A stretch of 64,000 nt of DNA from Streptomyces sp. NBC_01717 (GTDB lineage: Bacteria > Actinomycetota > Actinomycetes > Streptomycetales > Streptomycetaceae): positions 7,755,001-7,819,000 of the forward strand of contig NZ_CP109178.1 of NCBI RefSeq assembly GCF_036248255.1, given 5' to 3'. The notes below the pieces were generated by a model. The model was given only the letters and a program-made list of their open reading frames with translations. It had not been told where the DNA came from and did no database searches. A program made the translations under genes and the position numbers. Within the stretch, counting starts at the first letter, position 1. Each line of letters opens with the position of its first letter. Shown here one piece after another: positions 8,808 through 17,398 of this stretch.

Positions 8808-9434
8808 GTGACCAAGGGCGGGGAACAGCACCGCGGGCAAGTGGACGACGCCGAGCTCGGCGCTGCGGTGGAGCTGGCCCAGCGGGGGGACGAGGAAGCC
8901 TTCGCGGTGGCGTACCGGATGGTCCATCCCGGGCTGCTCGGCTACGTACGGGGCCTGGTCGGTGAGGACGGCGAGGACGTGGCCTCCGACGCCTGGCTGG
9001 AGATCTCCCGCGATCTCGGTCGGTTCCGCGGAGACGGAGCCGGGTTCCGCGGCTGGACCGCGACGATCGCCCGGCACCGGGCGCTGGACCATCTGCGCAG
9101 ACAGAAGCGGCGGCCGCGCACCGCATTCCTGGAGCAGGACGTCCTCGAACTGCCCAGTGGTCAGGACACGGCCGCGGCCGCCCTGGAAACGCTCTCCACC
9201 GAGCAGGCGCTCGCGCTCATCGGACAGTTGCCGCGGGAGCAGGCGGAAGCCGTCCTGCTGCGCGTCGTCGTCGGTCTCGACGGCCCCGCGACGGCGCGCG
9301 TGCTCGGCAAGCGAGCCGGGGCCGTACGCACCTCCGCCCACCGTGGACTGAAGCGACTGGCCGAGCGCATGACCTCGGCGGGGTCGGGCACTGTGACGTC
9401 TGCGGCGCGACGCACGCTGAGAGATGAGACATGA
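8808..9434 (+). CDS. ECF-type RNA polymerase sigma factor
   Basis: This is a 208-residue sigma-70 family protein of the extracytoplasmic-function group. Region 2 covers about residues 30-95 (ending FRGWTATIARHRALDHLRR, the -10 recognition helix) and region 4 covers about 135-190 (ALIGQLPREQAEAVLLRVV, then the HTH containing AVRTSAHRGLKRL). I chose the GTG at 8808 because AAGAGG sits 5-8 bases upstream; the same frame is open back to 8733. The downstream gene overlaps by four bases (ATGA) and encodes a membrane protein, the usual place for an anti-sigma factor. The regulon cannot be read here. Confidence 0.93.
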   Translation: MTKGGEQHRGQVDDAELGAAVELAQRGDEEAFAVAYRMVHPGLLGYVRGLVGEDGEDVASDAWLEISRDLGRFRGDGAGFRGWTATIARHRALDHLRRQKRRPRTAFLEQDVLELPSGQDTAAAALETLSTEQALALIGQLPREQAEAVLLRVVVGLDGPATARVLGKRAGAVRTSAHRGLKRLAERMTSAGSGTVTSAARRTLRDET

Positions 9435-10168
9435 GAGATGAAACGCAGCGGGCGGCCGGAATGCCGGTAGCCCCCGAAGTGGCCGCCCTGCTGACAGCCG
9501 CGCAGCGCGTCGGGGACACCGGCCCCGTCGCCGAGAAGCGGGCACTCGATGCGTTCCGGGCGGCGCGCGACGAGGGCGCGCACGCACCGGTGTCAGCGCT
9601 GCGGCGCCGTCGGCGCGACGACTGGCGTCCGGTCGAGCGGTGGCGCGGGGTGCGCTCGATCCGGGCCGTCGTCGCCGGCCTCGTGGCGGTGGTGGCGCTG
9701 GGTGGGGTCGCGATGGCCGCCGGCTCGGGGACGATGCCGGGACCGTTCGGTGAGGGCGGCCACGACCGGCCGCACCCCGCACCCCCCGCGAACGGCGGGC
9801 CCGCGAAGCCCGGCGGCAGTCATGGAAGTACGCCGACGCCGCGCGCGGACCGTACGCAGCAAGGGCCGAAGGCCACCGGGCGTGCTTCCAGCCACCCCGA
9901 CCAGGCCCAGGACGATACGGCGCTCTGCCGTGCGTACCGCCACGTGCAGGACAGCGGGAAGGCCGCGGACGCGACGGCCTTCGACCGGCTGGCGTCGGCG
10001 GCCGGTGGCGCGTCGGCGGTGCCGGACTACTGCGACGGCCTCCTCGTTGCTCAGCCATCGAAGGGGAACGGGACCGGCAAGAAGGAGAAGCCGGAAGCGA
10101 CGCCGGCGGCCCCGGAAGCGGCGAAGGGAACAGGGAAGAACACCGGGGGCAACTCCGACGCATGCTGA
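9431..10168 (+). CDS. single-pass membrane protein coupled to the sigma factor, possible anti-sigma factor
   Basis: The gene overlaps the sigma factor stop by four bases, so it is translationally coupled. The 245-residue product has an N-terminal cytoplasmic part of ~75 residues, one membrane segment (about residues 77-97, RAVVAGLVAVVALGGVAMAA), then an extracytoplasmic Pro/Gly/Ser-rich region with two cysteines (LCRAY, DYCDG) and a final residue that is also Cys. This topology and position suggest a membrane-bound partner that holds the sigma factor inactive, but there is no HxxxCxxC zinc anti-sigma motif in the N-terminus, so the role is inferred from context. Confidence 0.82.
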   Translation: MRDETQRAAGMPVAPEVAALLTAAQRVGDTGPVAEKRALDAFRAARDEGAHAPVSALRRRRRDDWRPVERWRGVRSIRAVVAGLVAVVALGGVAMAAGSGTMPGPFGEGGHDRPHPAPPANGGPAKPGGSHGSTPTPRADRTQQGPKATGRASSHPDQAQDDTALCRAYRHVQDSGKAADATAFDRLASAAGGASAVPDYCDGLLVAQPSKGNGTGKKEKPEATPAAPEAAKGTGKNTGGNSDAC

Positions 10169-10288
10169 GCCCGGACCCGTCGGTGCGGACGCAGGACATC
10201 GCGGAGTCCAGTGTGCCCCGAGCCCAACAGCGGAACGGCGCACGCCCTGTGACGCTCCGCCCCCGCGGGTACCCACGCGACAGCTAAT

Positions 10289-10325
10289 CCGGGAGGCGGC
10301 ACCGGCGAGCCGCCACCGCTCCCGG
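10289..10325 (+). terminator. hairpin between the sigma operon and the glycosyltransferase
   Basis: Outer arms CCGGGAG/CTCCCGG enclose inner arms GGCGGC/GCCGCC. It lies about 120 bases after the membrane-protein stop and 50 bases before the next start, so it may end the sigma operon or lie in the leader of the next transcript. Confidence 0.45.
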
Positions 10326-10377
10326 ACGCCTCGTCAATAGGGTCGCCCGGACTCGTACGTCCGGGATTGGTGTCGCC

Positions 10378-11526
10378 GTGAAGCCGTCCATCTGCCTGTG
10401 CATGATCGTCAAGAACGAGGCCCATGTCATCGAGCGCTGCCTCGCCTCCGTTCGCGACCTGATCGACACCTGGGTGATCTCCGACACCGGTTCGAGCGAC
10501 GGAACACAGCAGCTGATCCGTGCCGCCCTCGACGGCATCCCGGGCGAGCTCCATGAGGAGCCCTGGGTGGACTTCGGTCACAACCGGACCCTGAACATCA
10601 GGCACGCCCACGCCAAGGCCGACTATCTGCTCCTTCTCGACGCCGATCTGGTGATCCACAGGAAGGGGCCGCTGCCCCCGCTGACCGCCGACTCGTACCT
10701 GCTGCGGCACGAGGGCGCGACCGAGTGCCGCGTCAAGCGTCTGGTACGCGGCGACATCGCGTGGCGGTACGAAGGCGTCACCCATGAGTACCTCACCTCC
10801 GACCAGCGCGACGACCGGCGGACTCTCGACGCGCTCGTCATCGAGGACCACGCCGACGGGGGGACGCGGCACGACAAGTACGAGCGGGATGTGCGCCTGC
10901 TCGGTGCCGAAATCGAGCGCGACCCCGACAACGCCCGGACCGTCTTCTATCTGGCGCAGACCATGCGGGATCTCGGCGAGAGGGACAAGGCGATCGCCCT
11001 GTACGAGCGCCGCGCGCGGATGGGCGGCCCGGGCGAGGAGGTGTACTGCTCGCTGCTGCAGGCCGGGATCCTCAAGGCGGATGCCGACGACTGGCCGGCC
11101 GCCATGGACGCGCTCTCGCGCGCCTGGGAGTCGCGGCCGCAACGGCTCGAGGCGTGCTACGAACTCTCCTCGCGGCTGCGCGGCCTCGGCCGCCACCGCG
11201 CCGCGCACGCGTTCGTCTGCGCCGGGCTCGACCGGGAACCGCCGGACGACCTGTTGTTCGTCCAGCCGTGGGTGTACCGATGGGGGCTGCTCTTCGAGTA
11301 CTCGATCACCGCCTACCGGGTCGGCGACATCGACGGTTCGCTCAGAGCCTGCGACCGGCTCCTGTCGATGCCGGACCTCCCTGAGGCCCATCGCAGGCAG
11401 GCGCTCACCAACCGCGAGTTCGCCGAACAGCGTCAGGCCACCCGCAACGCGTCATGGGCATCACCCCCGGACTGGCGGCGGGGCCCACACCTCAGTGACA
11501 ACAGCTGCAGCACCTGTCACGCCTGA
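10378..11526 (+). CDS. family 2 glycosyltransferase with TPR-like C-terminal part
   Basis: The 382-residue protein begins with a GT-A fold: ICLCMIVKNEAHVIERCL, then the nucleotide-binding DTGSSDGT (about residues 39-46) and the metal-binding DAD in LLLLDADLVI (~80-89). The C-terminal ~180 residues are helical with TPR-like spacing (for example ARTVFYLAQTMRDLGERDKA). This architecture is seen in tetratricopeptide glycosyltransferases of unknown acceptor. There is no signal or membrane helix, so it acts in the cytoplasm. The start is a GTG with only a weak ribosome binding site. It stands alone, convergent with the SGNH hydrolase gene. Confidence 0.88.
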   Translation: MKPSICLCMIVKNEAHVIERCLASVRDLIDTWVISDTGSSDGTQQLIRAALDGIPGELHEEPWVDFGHNRTLNIRHAHAKADYLLLLDADLVIHRKGPLPPLTADSYLLRHEGATECRVKRLVRGDIAWRYEGVTHEYLTSDQRDDRRTLDALVIEDHADGGTRHDKYERDVRLLGAEIERDPDNARTVFYLAQTMRDLGERDKAIALYERRARMGGPGEEVYCSLLQAGILKADADDWPAAMDALSRAWESRPQRLEACYELSSRLRGLGRHRAAHAFVCAGLDREPPDDLLFVQPWVYRWGLLFEYSITAYRVGDIDGSLRACDRLLSMPDLPEAHRRQALTNREFAEQRQATRNASWASPPDWRRGPHLSDNSCSTCHA

Positions 11527-11612
11527 CATCGGCAGTCCGGGGTGACGGATGCCGGACCCGAGGTGGATGACCGGTTCGAGAGCTGCGCCCGGCAGCCCCG
11601 ACAGGACATCCC

Positions 11613-12455
11613 CTAGCGGGCGCCCTCCACCCGGCGCCAAGTCGCCACCGGGCCCGGGGCCCGGTCGTCCTCGGGGGTGACCCAGAAGGCCTTCCCGAGT
11701 TCGGCGCTGAACTGGGCGCCCGTCCGTCCGTCGCCGGACGACCGGCCGGTCAGACGCCGGCCGATCCACGGAGCGAGATGCCGGCGCGCGAAGCGGAGGT
11801 CGTCGACGCGCCGCGTCGTCCACCGGGGAGGTACGGCGGCGGGAAGCGGCGTCTGCCAGTCGTTCTCGGCCGGAAGTCCCAGCGTCTGCCAGACCGATTC
11901 GGCAACTCTGCGGTGTCCCTCGTCGGTCAGGTGCAGCCGGTCGACGTCCCACAGCCGGGGATCTCCCAGCGCCGGAGCTCCGTACAGATCGACGACCAGC
12001 GCACCGTGGCGGTTCGCCAACTCGTCGACCAGGGTGAACAGCTCCTCCATGCGCGGACGGAACCGCTCCATCACCGGGCCGTTGCGACCGGGGCTGCGCA
12101 TCAGCACCAGCTTCTTGCACGCCGGCGCGAGACGCTCCACTGCCTCTTCCAGCTGCCCGCGCACCATGCCCATGTCGCACTTCGGCCGCAGCGTGTCATT
12201 GAGACCGCCGACGAGCGTGACGACATCCGCCTGCATGGCGGCCGCCGCTTCGACCTGCTCGTCGACTATCTGGCGGATCAGCTTTCCGCGGACGGCGAGA
12301 TTCGCGTACCGGAACCCGGGGGAGCGGGTGGCGAGCCGGCCGGCGAGGACGTCGGCCCAGCCGCGGTACGAACCGTCCGGCAGCAGGTCCGACATTCCCT
12401 CGGTGAACGAGTCGCCGACCGCGACAAGACTGGTGTAGGAGGCATTCATTTCCAT
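11613..12455 (-). CDS. SGNH/GDSL-family hydrolase
   Basis: This 280-residue protein has the catalytic blocks of the SGNH family: block I VAVGDSFTEG (Ser nucleophile, ~residue 15), the Asn-bearing block GGLNDTL, and the C-terminal DVDRLHLTDEGH supplying Asp and His. It would act as an esterase or lipase on an unknown ester. There is no export signal, so it is probably cytoplasmic. The ATG at 12455 is chosen because family homology begins a few residues later; the frame extends to 12575 but that stretch is Arg-rich and not family-like. Confidence 0.9.
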   Translation of the reverse strand: MEMNASYTSLVAVGDSFTEGMSDLLPDGSYRGWADVLAGRLATRSPGFRYANLAVRGKLIRQIVDEQVEAAAAMQADVVTLVGGLNDTLRPKCDMGMVRGQLEEAVERLAPACKKLVLMRSPGRNGPVMERFRPRMEELFTLVDELANRHGALVVDLYGAPALGDPRLWDVDRLHLTDEGHRRVAESVWQTLGLPAENDWQTPLPAAVPPRWTTRRVDDLRFARRHLAPWIGRRLTGRSSGDGRTGAQFSAELGKAFWVTPEDDRAPGPVATWRRVEGAR

Positions 12456-12583
12456 GGCGATGCGATCGTATCGCGGTGGGGTCCGGCGCCTTTCAGGGAG
12501 ACCGGACCGAGCCCGCCGGGCGGTGCGCGGGCCCGTGGGGTCGGCGCGTACGCCTGACCACCACACGGCCCGCACCGGCCCCG

Positions 12584-13603
12584 TCAGCGTCCTGGCGGCC
12601 GGCCCACCAACTCGCGCAGGACATCCTCCATCGTGACCAGTCCGGCCAGCTTGTCGTCCTCGTCGAGCACCGCCGCGAGGTGTGTGCGACTCCTTCGCAG
12701 CGCGGTCAGCGCATCGTCGAGCGGTGTCGCGGCCCGCACCCGGGCGATCGGCCGCATGGCCGTCACCGGGAACGGCACATCACGCGGTGTGGCGTCCAGG
12801 GCGTCCTTCACATGGAGATAGCCCAGGATCCGCTGCTCGCTGTCCATCACCGGGAAGCGCGAGAAGCCCGACTCGTACGAGAGCCGTTCCAGCTCCTCGG
12901 GTGTCGTCCCGACCCGGGTGGACACCACCTGGTCGACCGGCAGCACCACATCCCGCACCGGGCGACGGCCCAGCTCCAGGGCATGCCGCAGACGCTCGGC
13001 CGCGCGGTCGTCGACGAGCCCGGCGTCTCCGGCGTCCTTCACGAGACGGGCCAGTTCGTCGTCGGAGAACGTGGCGGACACCTCGTTCTTCGTCTCCACC
13101 CGCAGAAGTTTCAGGAGGGTGTTGGCGAAGGCGTTCACCGTGAAGATCACCGGGCGCAGCGCCCTGGCAAGGGTGACCAGTGGCGGACCGAGTATCAGCG
13201 CGGTCCGTACCGGCTCCGCCAGCGCGATGTTCTTCGGCACCATCTCGCCGAGCAGCATGTGCAGATACGTCGCCACGCTCAGCGCGATCACGAACGAGAT
13301 CGCATGGACCAGTCCGTGCGGCACACCCACCACGTCGAAGACGGGCTCCAGCAGATGCGCGATGGCCGGTTCGGCGACGATACCGAGGACCAGCGTGCAC
13401 AGCGTGATGCCCAGCTGTGCCGCCGCGAGCAGCGCCGACACATGCTCCAGACCCCAGATGACGCTCCGCGCCCGCCGGTTTCCGGCCTCGGCCTGGGGCT
13501 CGATCTGGCTGCGGCGTACGGAGATCAGCGCGAACTCGGCGCCGACGAAGAACGCGTTGGCGACCAGGGTCAGCAGACCGATGAAGAGCTGGACGGCAGT
13601 CAT
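12584..13603 (-). CDS. CNNM/CorC-type membrane protein (DUF21 plus CBS pair), short form
   Basis: The 339-residue protein carries the DUF21 (CNNM) transmembrane domain in its first ~180 residues (for example NAFFVGAEFALISVRRSQIE) and a CBS-domain pair at about 205-335. It ends directly after the second CBS domain (VTMEDVLRELVG) and so lacks the C-terminal CorC_HlyC domain that its neighbour has. The family is linked to Mg2+/Co2+ efflux; the name hemolysin is historical. It overlaps the upstream paralogue by four bases, so the two are made together and may form a heteromer. Confidence 0.92.
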   Translation of the reverse strand: MTAVQLFIGLLTLVANAFFVGAEFALISVRRSQIEPQAEAGNRRARSVIWGLEHVSALLAAAQLGITLCTLVLGIVAEPAIAHLLEPVFDVVGVPHGLVHAISFVIALSVATYLHMLLGEMVPKNIALAEPVRTALILGPPLVTLARALRPVIFTVNAFANTLLKLLRVETKNEVSATFSDDELARLVKDAGDAGLVDDRAAERLRHALELGRRPVRDVVLPVDQVVSTRVGTTPEELERLSYESGFSRFPVMDSEQRILGYLHVKDALDATPRDVPFPVTAMRPIARVRAATPLDDALTALRRSRTHLAAVLDEDDKLAGLVTMEDVLRELVGRPPGR

Positions 13604-14937
13604 CGTCCGTCCCCCGCCCCGTCGTCGGAGCCGGGCAGCGGTGCGTGCAGCAGTACCCGCGCCGCGCGGCGCCCCGAGGCGTCCGCCACGTCGAGCCGCC
13701 AGCCCGCCAGCTCGATGGAATCGCCCACGGCCGGGATCCGGCCCACCTCCGTGGCGATCAGTCCGGCGAGCGTCTCGTACGGTCCTTCCGGCACCCGGAG
13801 TCCGATGGTCCGCAGCTGGTCGGTGCGGGCGGCGCCGTCGGCCGACCAGAGGGTGCGTCCGTAGGCGTCCTCACCGGCCGGTGCGAGGTCCGGCGTCTCG
13901 TGCGGGTCGTGCTCGTCGCGTACCTCGCCGACCACCTCCTCGACGATGTCCTCCAGCGTGACGACTCCGGCAGTGCCGCCGTACTCGTCGATGACCACGG
14001 CCATCGCGAGCTTGCCGGACAGCCGGTCGAGCAGTCGGTCCACGGTGAGGGTCTCCGGTACGAGCAGGGGCTCGCGCAGCATCTCCGACACGCGTGTGCG
14101 TGGCCTCTCCTCGGCCGGGATCGCCAGCACGTCCTTGATGTGTGCGACGCCGACGACGGTGTCGAGGCTGCCCCGGTAGACGGGGAAGCGGGACAGTCCG
14201 GTCGCCCGGGTGGCGTTCGCGACGTCCTCGGCGGTCGCCTGCACCTCCAGCGCGGTGACCTGCACGCGTGGGGTCATCACATTCTCCGCGGTCAGATCTG
14301 CGAGGTTGAGGGTGCGGACGAAGAGTTCCGCGGTGTCCGCTTCCAGCGCGCCTGCCTTCGCCGAGTGACGGGCCAGCGCCACCAGCTCCTGCGGGCTGCG
14401 GGCGGAGGCCAGCTCCTCGGTCGGTTCGAGACCGGCGCGACGCACGATCCGGTTGGCCGTGTTGTTGAGGTGGCTGATGAAGGGCCGGAAGACCGCGGTG
14501 AAGGCCCGCTGCGGGGTGGCCACGGTCTTTGCCATGGCGAGTGGCGAGGAGATCGCCCAGTTCTTCGGGACGAGTTCGCCGACGACCATCAGGAACACCG
14601 TGGACAGCGCCGTTCCGAGTACCAGCGCCACCGAGGACGCCACGCTCGGGGACAGTCCGGTCGCCTCCACCGGACCGCGGATCAGTTTCGCGATCGACGG
14701 CTCGGAGATCATGCCGACGACCAGGTTGGTGACGGTGATGCCGAGCTGCGCGCCGGAAAGCTGGAAGGTGAGGCTGCGCACCGCCTTCATGGCGCTTGCC
14801 GCGCCCCGCTCGCCCTGTGTCACCGCCCTTTCGAGCTGACCGCGCTCGACGGTGGTCAGGGAGAATTCGGCCGCGACGAAGGCACCGCAGGCGAGCGAGA
14901 GCAGTACCGCCACGAGCAGCAGGAGCACTTCGGTCAT
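13600..14937 (-). CDS. CNNM/CorC-type membrane protein (DUF21, CBS, CorC domain), full form
   Basis: The 445-residue full-length member has DUF21 at about residues 1-190 (ACGAFVAAEFSLTTVERGQ), paired CBS domains at ~215-340 (ending AVVIDEYGGTAGVVTLED, the typical second-CBS signature) and a CorC_HlyC transporter-associated domain at ~355-435. It would sit in the plasma membrane and be gated by nucleotide binding to the CBS pair. It is the first gene of a coupled two-gene operon. Upstream (15060-15090, minus strand) a TATAAG-like hexamer may belong to its promoter, but no riboswitch fold was recognised in the 228-base leader region. Confidence 0.92.
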   Translation of the reverse strand: MTEVLLLLVAVLLSLACGAFVAAEFSLTTVERGQLERAVTQGERGAASAMKAVRSLTFQLSGAQLGITVTNLVVGMISEPSIAKLIRGPVEATGLSPSVASSVALVLGTALSTVFLMVVGELVPKNWAISSPLAMAKTVATPQRAFTAVFRPFISHLNNTANRIVRRAGLEPTEELASARSPQELVALARHSAKAGALEADTAELFVRTLNLADLTAENVMTPRVQVTALEVQATAEDVANATRATGLSRFPVYRGSLDTVVGVAHIKDVLAIPAEERPRTRVSEMLREPLLVPETLTVDRLLDRLSGKLAMAVVIDEYGGTAGVVTLEDIVEEVVGEVRDEHDPHETPDLAPAGEDAYGRTLWSADGAARTDQLRTIGLRVPEGPYETLAGLIATEVGRIPAVGDSIELAGWRLDVADASGRRAARVLLHAPLPGSDDGAGDGR

Positions 14938-15165
14938 CGGTTCACCTCCGTCCCATGATCGGGCAGGGACAGGAGGATCGCTCGATGTCGGCGATGTCGG
15001 CTTCTACTGGGAGGCTCGCCCATGGGCGGACGCTCACACCTTTCGGGAGGACGGGTCGACGGTGTACTTATAGTAAAGGGTCGGCAAAGTCGCTCGTTCC
15101 GCGGGTGTTCGCCGACCGGACCTCGGGCCCGCAGGGGCTTGATCCACAACAGTCCCTGCCTGTGC

Positions 15166-15585
15166 CTACAGCGGTTTCACCCAGCGACGCCAGTGGTCCT
15201 CGCGGTGGTATCCAGCGGCGGCCCATGTGTGCTGCGCCCGTTCGTTGGCTTCCAGGACCATGGCGTCGACCCGTCGCCCGCCCAGGTCGGTGAATCGTTG
15301 TTCCGCTGCCTCCAGCAAGGCGGTGGCGATGCCTTGCCGGCGGCAGTCGGGGCGCACGGCCAGCCGGTAGGCGGAGCATCGCCAACCATCGAAACCGGCT
15401 ATGACGGTTCCCGCGAGGAGACCCTCACGCTCGGCGAGAAGCAGGGCTTCGGGGTCTCTTGAGATGAGTCGGGCCACCCCGTCGCGGTCGTCGCTGATGC
15501 TGGTTCCTTCTGCGGCTTCGCTCCAGAACTGCAGCACGGCGTCGATGTCCGAGAGGTCCGCGCAACGGATGTAGAGATCACTCAT
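15166..15585 (-). CDS. GNAT family N-acetyltransferase
   Basis: This is a 139-residue single-domain acetyltransferase. The acetyl-CoA pyrophosphate loop is clear as CRRQGIATALLEAAE (Q/R-x-x-G-x-G/A), preceded by the beta-4 strand YRLAVRP and followed by a motif B-like VLEANERAQHTWAAAGY. It would acetylate a small molecule or a protein amine; the substrate is unknown. ATG 15585 is preferred over 15597 because conserved sequence starts at once (MSDLYIRCADLSDID). It has its own promoter region, facing the ligase gene across about 110 bases. Confidence 0.9.
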   Translation of the reverse strand: MSDLYIRCADLSDIDAVLQFWSEAAEGTSISDDRDGVARLISRDPEALLLAEREGLLAGTVIAGFDGWRCSAYRLAVRPDCRRQGIATALLEAAEQRFTDLGGRRVDAMVLEANERAQHTWAAAGYHREDHWRRWVKPL

Positions 15586-15693
15586 TGGGTGAGCCAATCA
15601 GAACGCCGACCCGTTCGGCGAACGTTTTCCGAACCGAGAGCCACCGCCTGGACCGGCCTGCGGAGTCATGTGCGTCGTTCGATCATCGAAGGT

Positions 15694-16662
15694 ATGGCCC
15701 CGAATCCCGAGCGCGCCCCTTTCGCGCCGCCGTCGATCGCACCGATGCTCGCCGTGCCGGGGCCGCTGCCGGTGCACGACGAGGAGTGGGCGTTCGAGGC
15801 CAAATGGGATGGTGCCCGCTGCGTCCTGACCAGCGCGGGCGACGGAACCGTGCAGTTGACTTCCCGGGCGGGCAACGACGTCACCGTGACCTATCCCGAA
15901 CTGCATGCGCTCGGCGGGATCCTGCGTGGGCGGGGTGTCGTCCTCGACGGTGAGGTCGTGGTCCTGGACGCCGAGGGACGGCCCGACTTCGGGTTGCTCC
16001 AGCGCCGGATGGGTGTGGCGAACGCACGCCACGCCACTCGCCTGGCACAGCAGACCCCCGTCCAGCTCGTGGTCTTCGACGTGATGTTCCTTGACGGCCG
16101 CTCGCTGCTCACCTCCTCCTACCGCGAACGCCGCCAGGTCCTGTCGGGACTGGGGCTGGCCGGTCCGCACTGGTCGGCGCCCGGATACGTGCACGGACAC
16201 GGTGCCCGGACGTGGGAAGCGGTGGTGCGCGAGGGGCTGGAAGGCGTGGTCGCCAAGAGGCTTTCCTCCCCGTACACGCCAGGGGCCCGCTCGCCCAACT
16301 GGCGCAAGACCAAGAGGGTCGAGACCCTGGACGTGGTCATCGGCGGCTGGACGCAGAGGCGGGGCGCGGCCGGGGATGTGCCGGGCGCGGTTCTGGTCGG
16401 CGTGGACACGCCGGACGGCCTGCGGTACGCGGGATCGGTGGGGTCCGGGATGTCCGAGCGTGAGCTGGGCGAACTCGCCGCGTACCTGGCGGTCCTCGCG
16501 CGCCCGACGTCACCGTTCACCGACCCGGTACGGGTGGCTGACGCGCACTGGGTCGAGCCGCGGCTGGTCGCGGAGGTCACCGCCTCGGAGTGGACCGCCG
16601 CCGGCCGTCTGCGTCATCCGGTCTGGCAACGGCTACGGCCGGACCTGACCCGCCTTGACTGA
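15694..16662 (+). CDS. ATP-dependent DNA ligase, short form
   Basis: The 322-residue enzyme has the ligase nucleotidyltransferase core followed by an OB-fold. Motif I is EAKWDGAR, with Lys37 as the adenylated lysine; LDGEVVVLD, VVFDVMFLDG, EGVVAKR and NWRKTKR supply the remaining catalytic motifs. It matches the ligase module of LigD or stand-alone LigC enzymes used in actinobacterial end joining and repair, without fused polymerase or nuclease domains. ATG 15694 is chosen; the frame continues to 15589 but the extra 35 residues are not ligase-like. No Ku or polymerase gene lies nearby in this window. Confidence 0.93.
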   Translation: MAPNPERAPFAPPSIAPMLAVPGPLPVHDEEWAFEAKWDGARCVLTSAGDGTVQLTSRAGNDVTVTYPELHALGGILRGRGVVLDGEVVVLDAEGRPDFGLLQRRMGVANARHATRLAQQTPVQLVVFDVMFLDGRSLLTSSYRERRQVLSGLGLAGPHWSAPGYVHGHGARTWEAVVREGLEGVVAKRLSSPYTPGARSPNWRKTKRVETLDVVIGGWTQRRGAAGDVPGAVLVGVDTPDGLRYAGSVGSGMSERELGELAAYLAVLARPTSPFTDPVRVADAHWVEPRLVAEVTASEWTAAGRLRHPVWQRLRPDLTRLD

Positions 16663-16734
16663 GTACCGGAGACGGCCGACGGCGGGGCGATGTGGCACCG
16701 CTGCCCCTTCCGCTCCGGAGGCAGATGCGTTTCT

Positions 16735-16944
16735 TCATGCCGCTTCGTACCGGTGGGCCCGCCCGCCGCGCCATTCGATCCAGTGCGGGTCGTCGAGGCA
16801 ATGCTCGGCGTCGTAGATGCCCGCACGTCGGAGAAATTCGATCAGGTCGCGGTCGTCGTGGGCGAGGCCGGCGATGGCACCGTTGATGGTGACCGCCCGG
16901 CCACCGGTCGGTGCACAGCCGTGCACGACTATCGGGGGGCTCAT
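16735..16944 (-). CDS. small conserved-looking protein, paralogue of the neighbouring gene
   Basis: This 69-residue protein has an obvious paralogue encoded immediately upstream (16988-17212). Shared features are an N-terminal PPI...H segment, a central GLAHDDRDLIEFL (GLAHSDNDLIVFL in the sister), then an AG...D...LDD region and an aromatic tail HRYEAA (HQYKAA in the sister). No cysteines are shared and there is no membrane segment. I do not recognise the family. The ATG has GAGGGG just upstream. The tandem layout argues for duplication and a shared role, perhaps as small binding or immunity proteins; that is speculation. Confidence 0.75.
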   Translation of the reverse strand: MSPPIVVHGCAPTGGRAVTINGAIAGLAHDDRDLIEFLRRAGIYDAEHCLDDPHWIEWRGGRAHRYEAA

Positions 16945-16987
16945 CCCCTCAGGGTGCCCCCGCCCAGCCGCTCGCGCGCGCCGTGAT

Positions 16988-17212
16988 TCAGGCGGCCTTG
17001 TACTGATGCGCTTCGGCGCCCTGCCACTGGACCACGGCGCGGTTGTCGAGGATCCGTTTCGGGTCGGCCAACCCGGCATCGGCGAGGAACACGATGAGGT
17101 CGTTGTCGCTGTGTGCGAGCCCGAGTCTCTCGTCGCGATTGTTGACGTGCACGGTAACGGGCCGGGCGCCGGACGGAGTGGGTGCGTGGATGGTGATCGG
17201 TGGTGCAGCCAT
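16988..17212 (-). CDS. small conserved-looking protein, first of a tandem pair
   Basis: The 74-residue sister of the downstream gene (43 bases between them) keeps the same HSDNDLIVFLADAG core and the WQGAEAHQYKAA tail. The N-terminal half reads like a beta-hairpin (PITIHAPTPSGARPVTVHVN). No family was recognised. The first gene of the pair probably carries the promoter, in the gap before the oxidoreductase stop. Coding is supported by the conservation between the two copies rather than by any known motif. Confidence 0.78.
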   Translation of the reverse strand: MAAPPITIHAPTPSGARPVTVHVNNRDERLGLAHSDNDLIVFLADAGLADPKRILDNRAVVQWQGAEAHQYKAA

Positions 17213-17398
17213 GACTCCAGGGTGACCCCGCGCGAGGGCGGGCGCATCCGGCAGGTGCAGATGCGGGGGCCCGGTCCGGCATGAGGATCGGAGCGTGCGG
17301 ATCGAAGTACGTTCGGTGACCGGAGTTGCACTCGGTCCCGCCAGGTGCCTCCTGCCAGGTCGGTCCCGCCCGGCCGGTGAACGCGCGCCACCATGCGG

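Noticed and set aside
12584..14937. Hemolysin activity suggested by the historical family name
   Set aside because: DUF21/CBS/CorC proteins are ion-transport related; no toxin feature is present.
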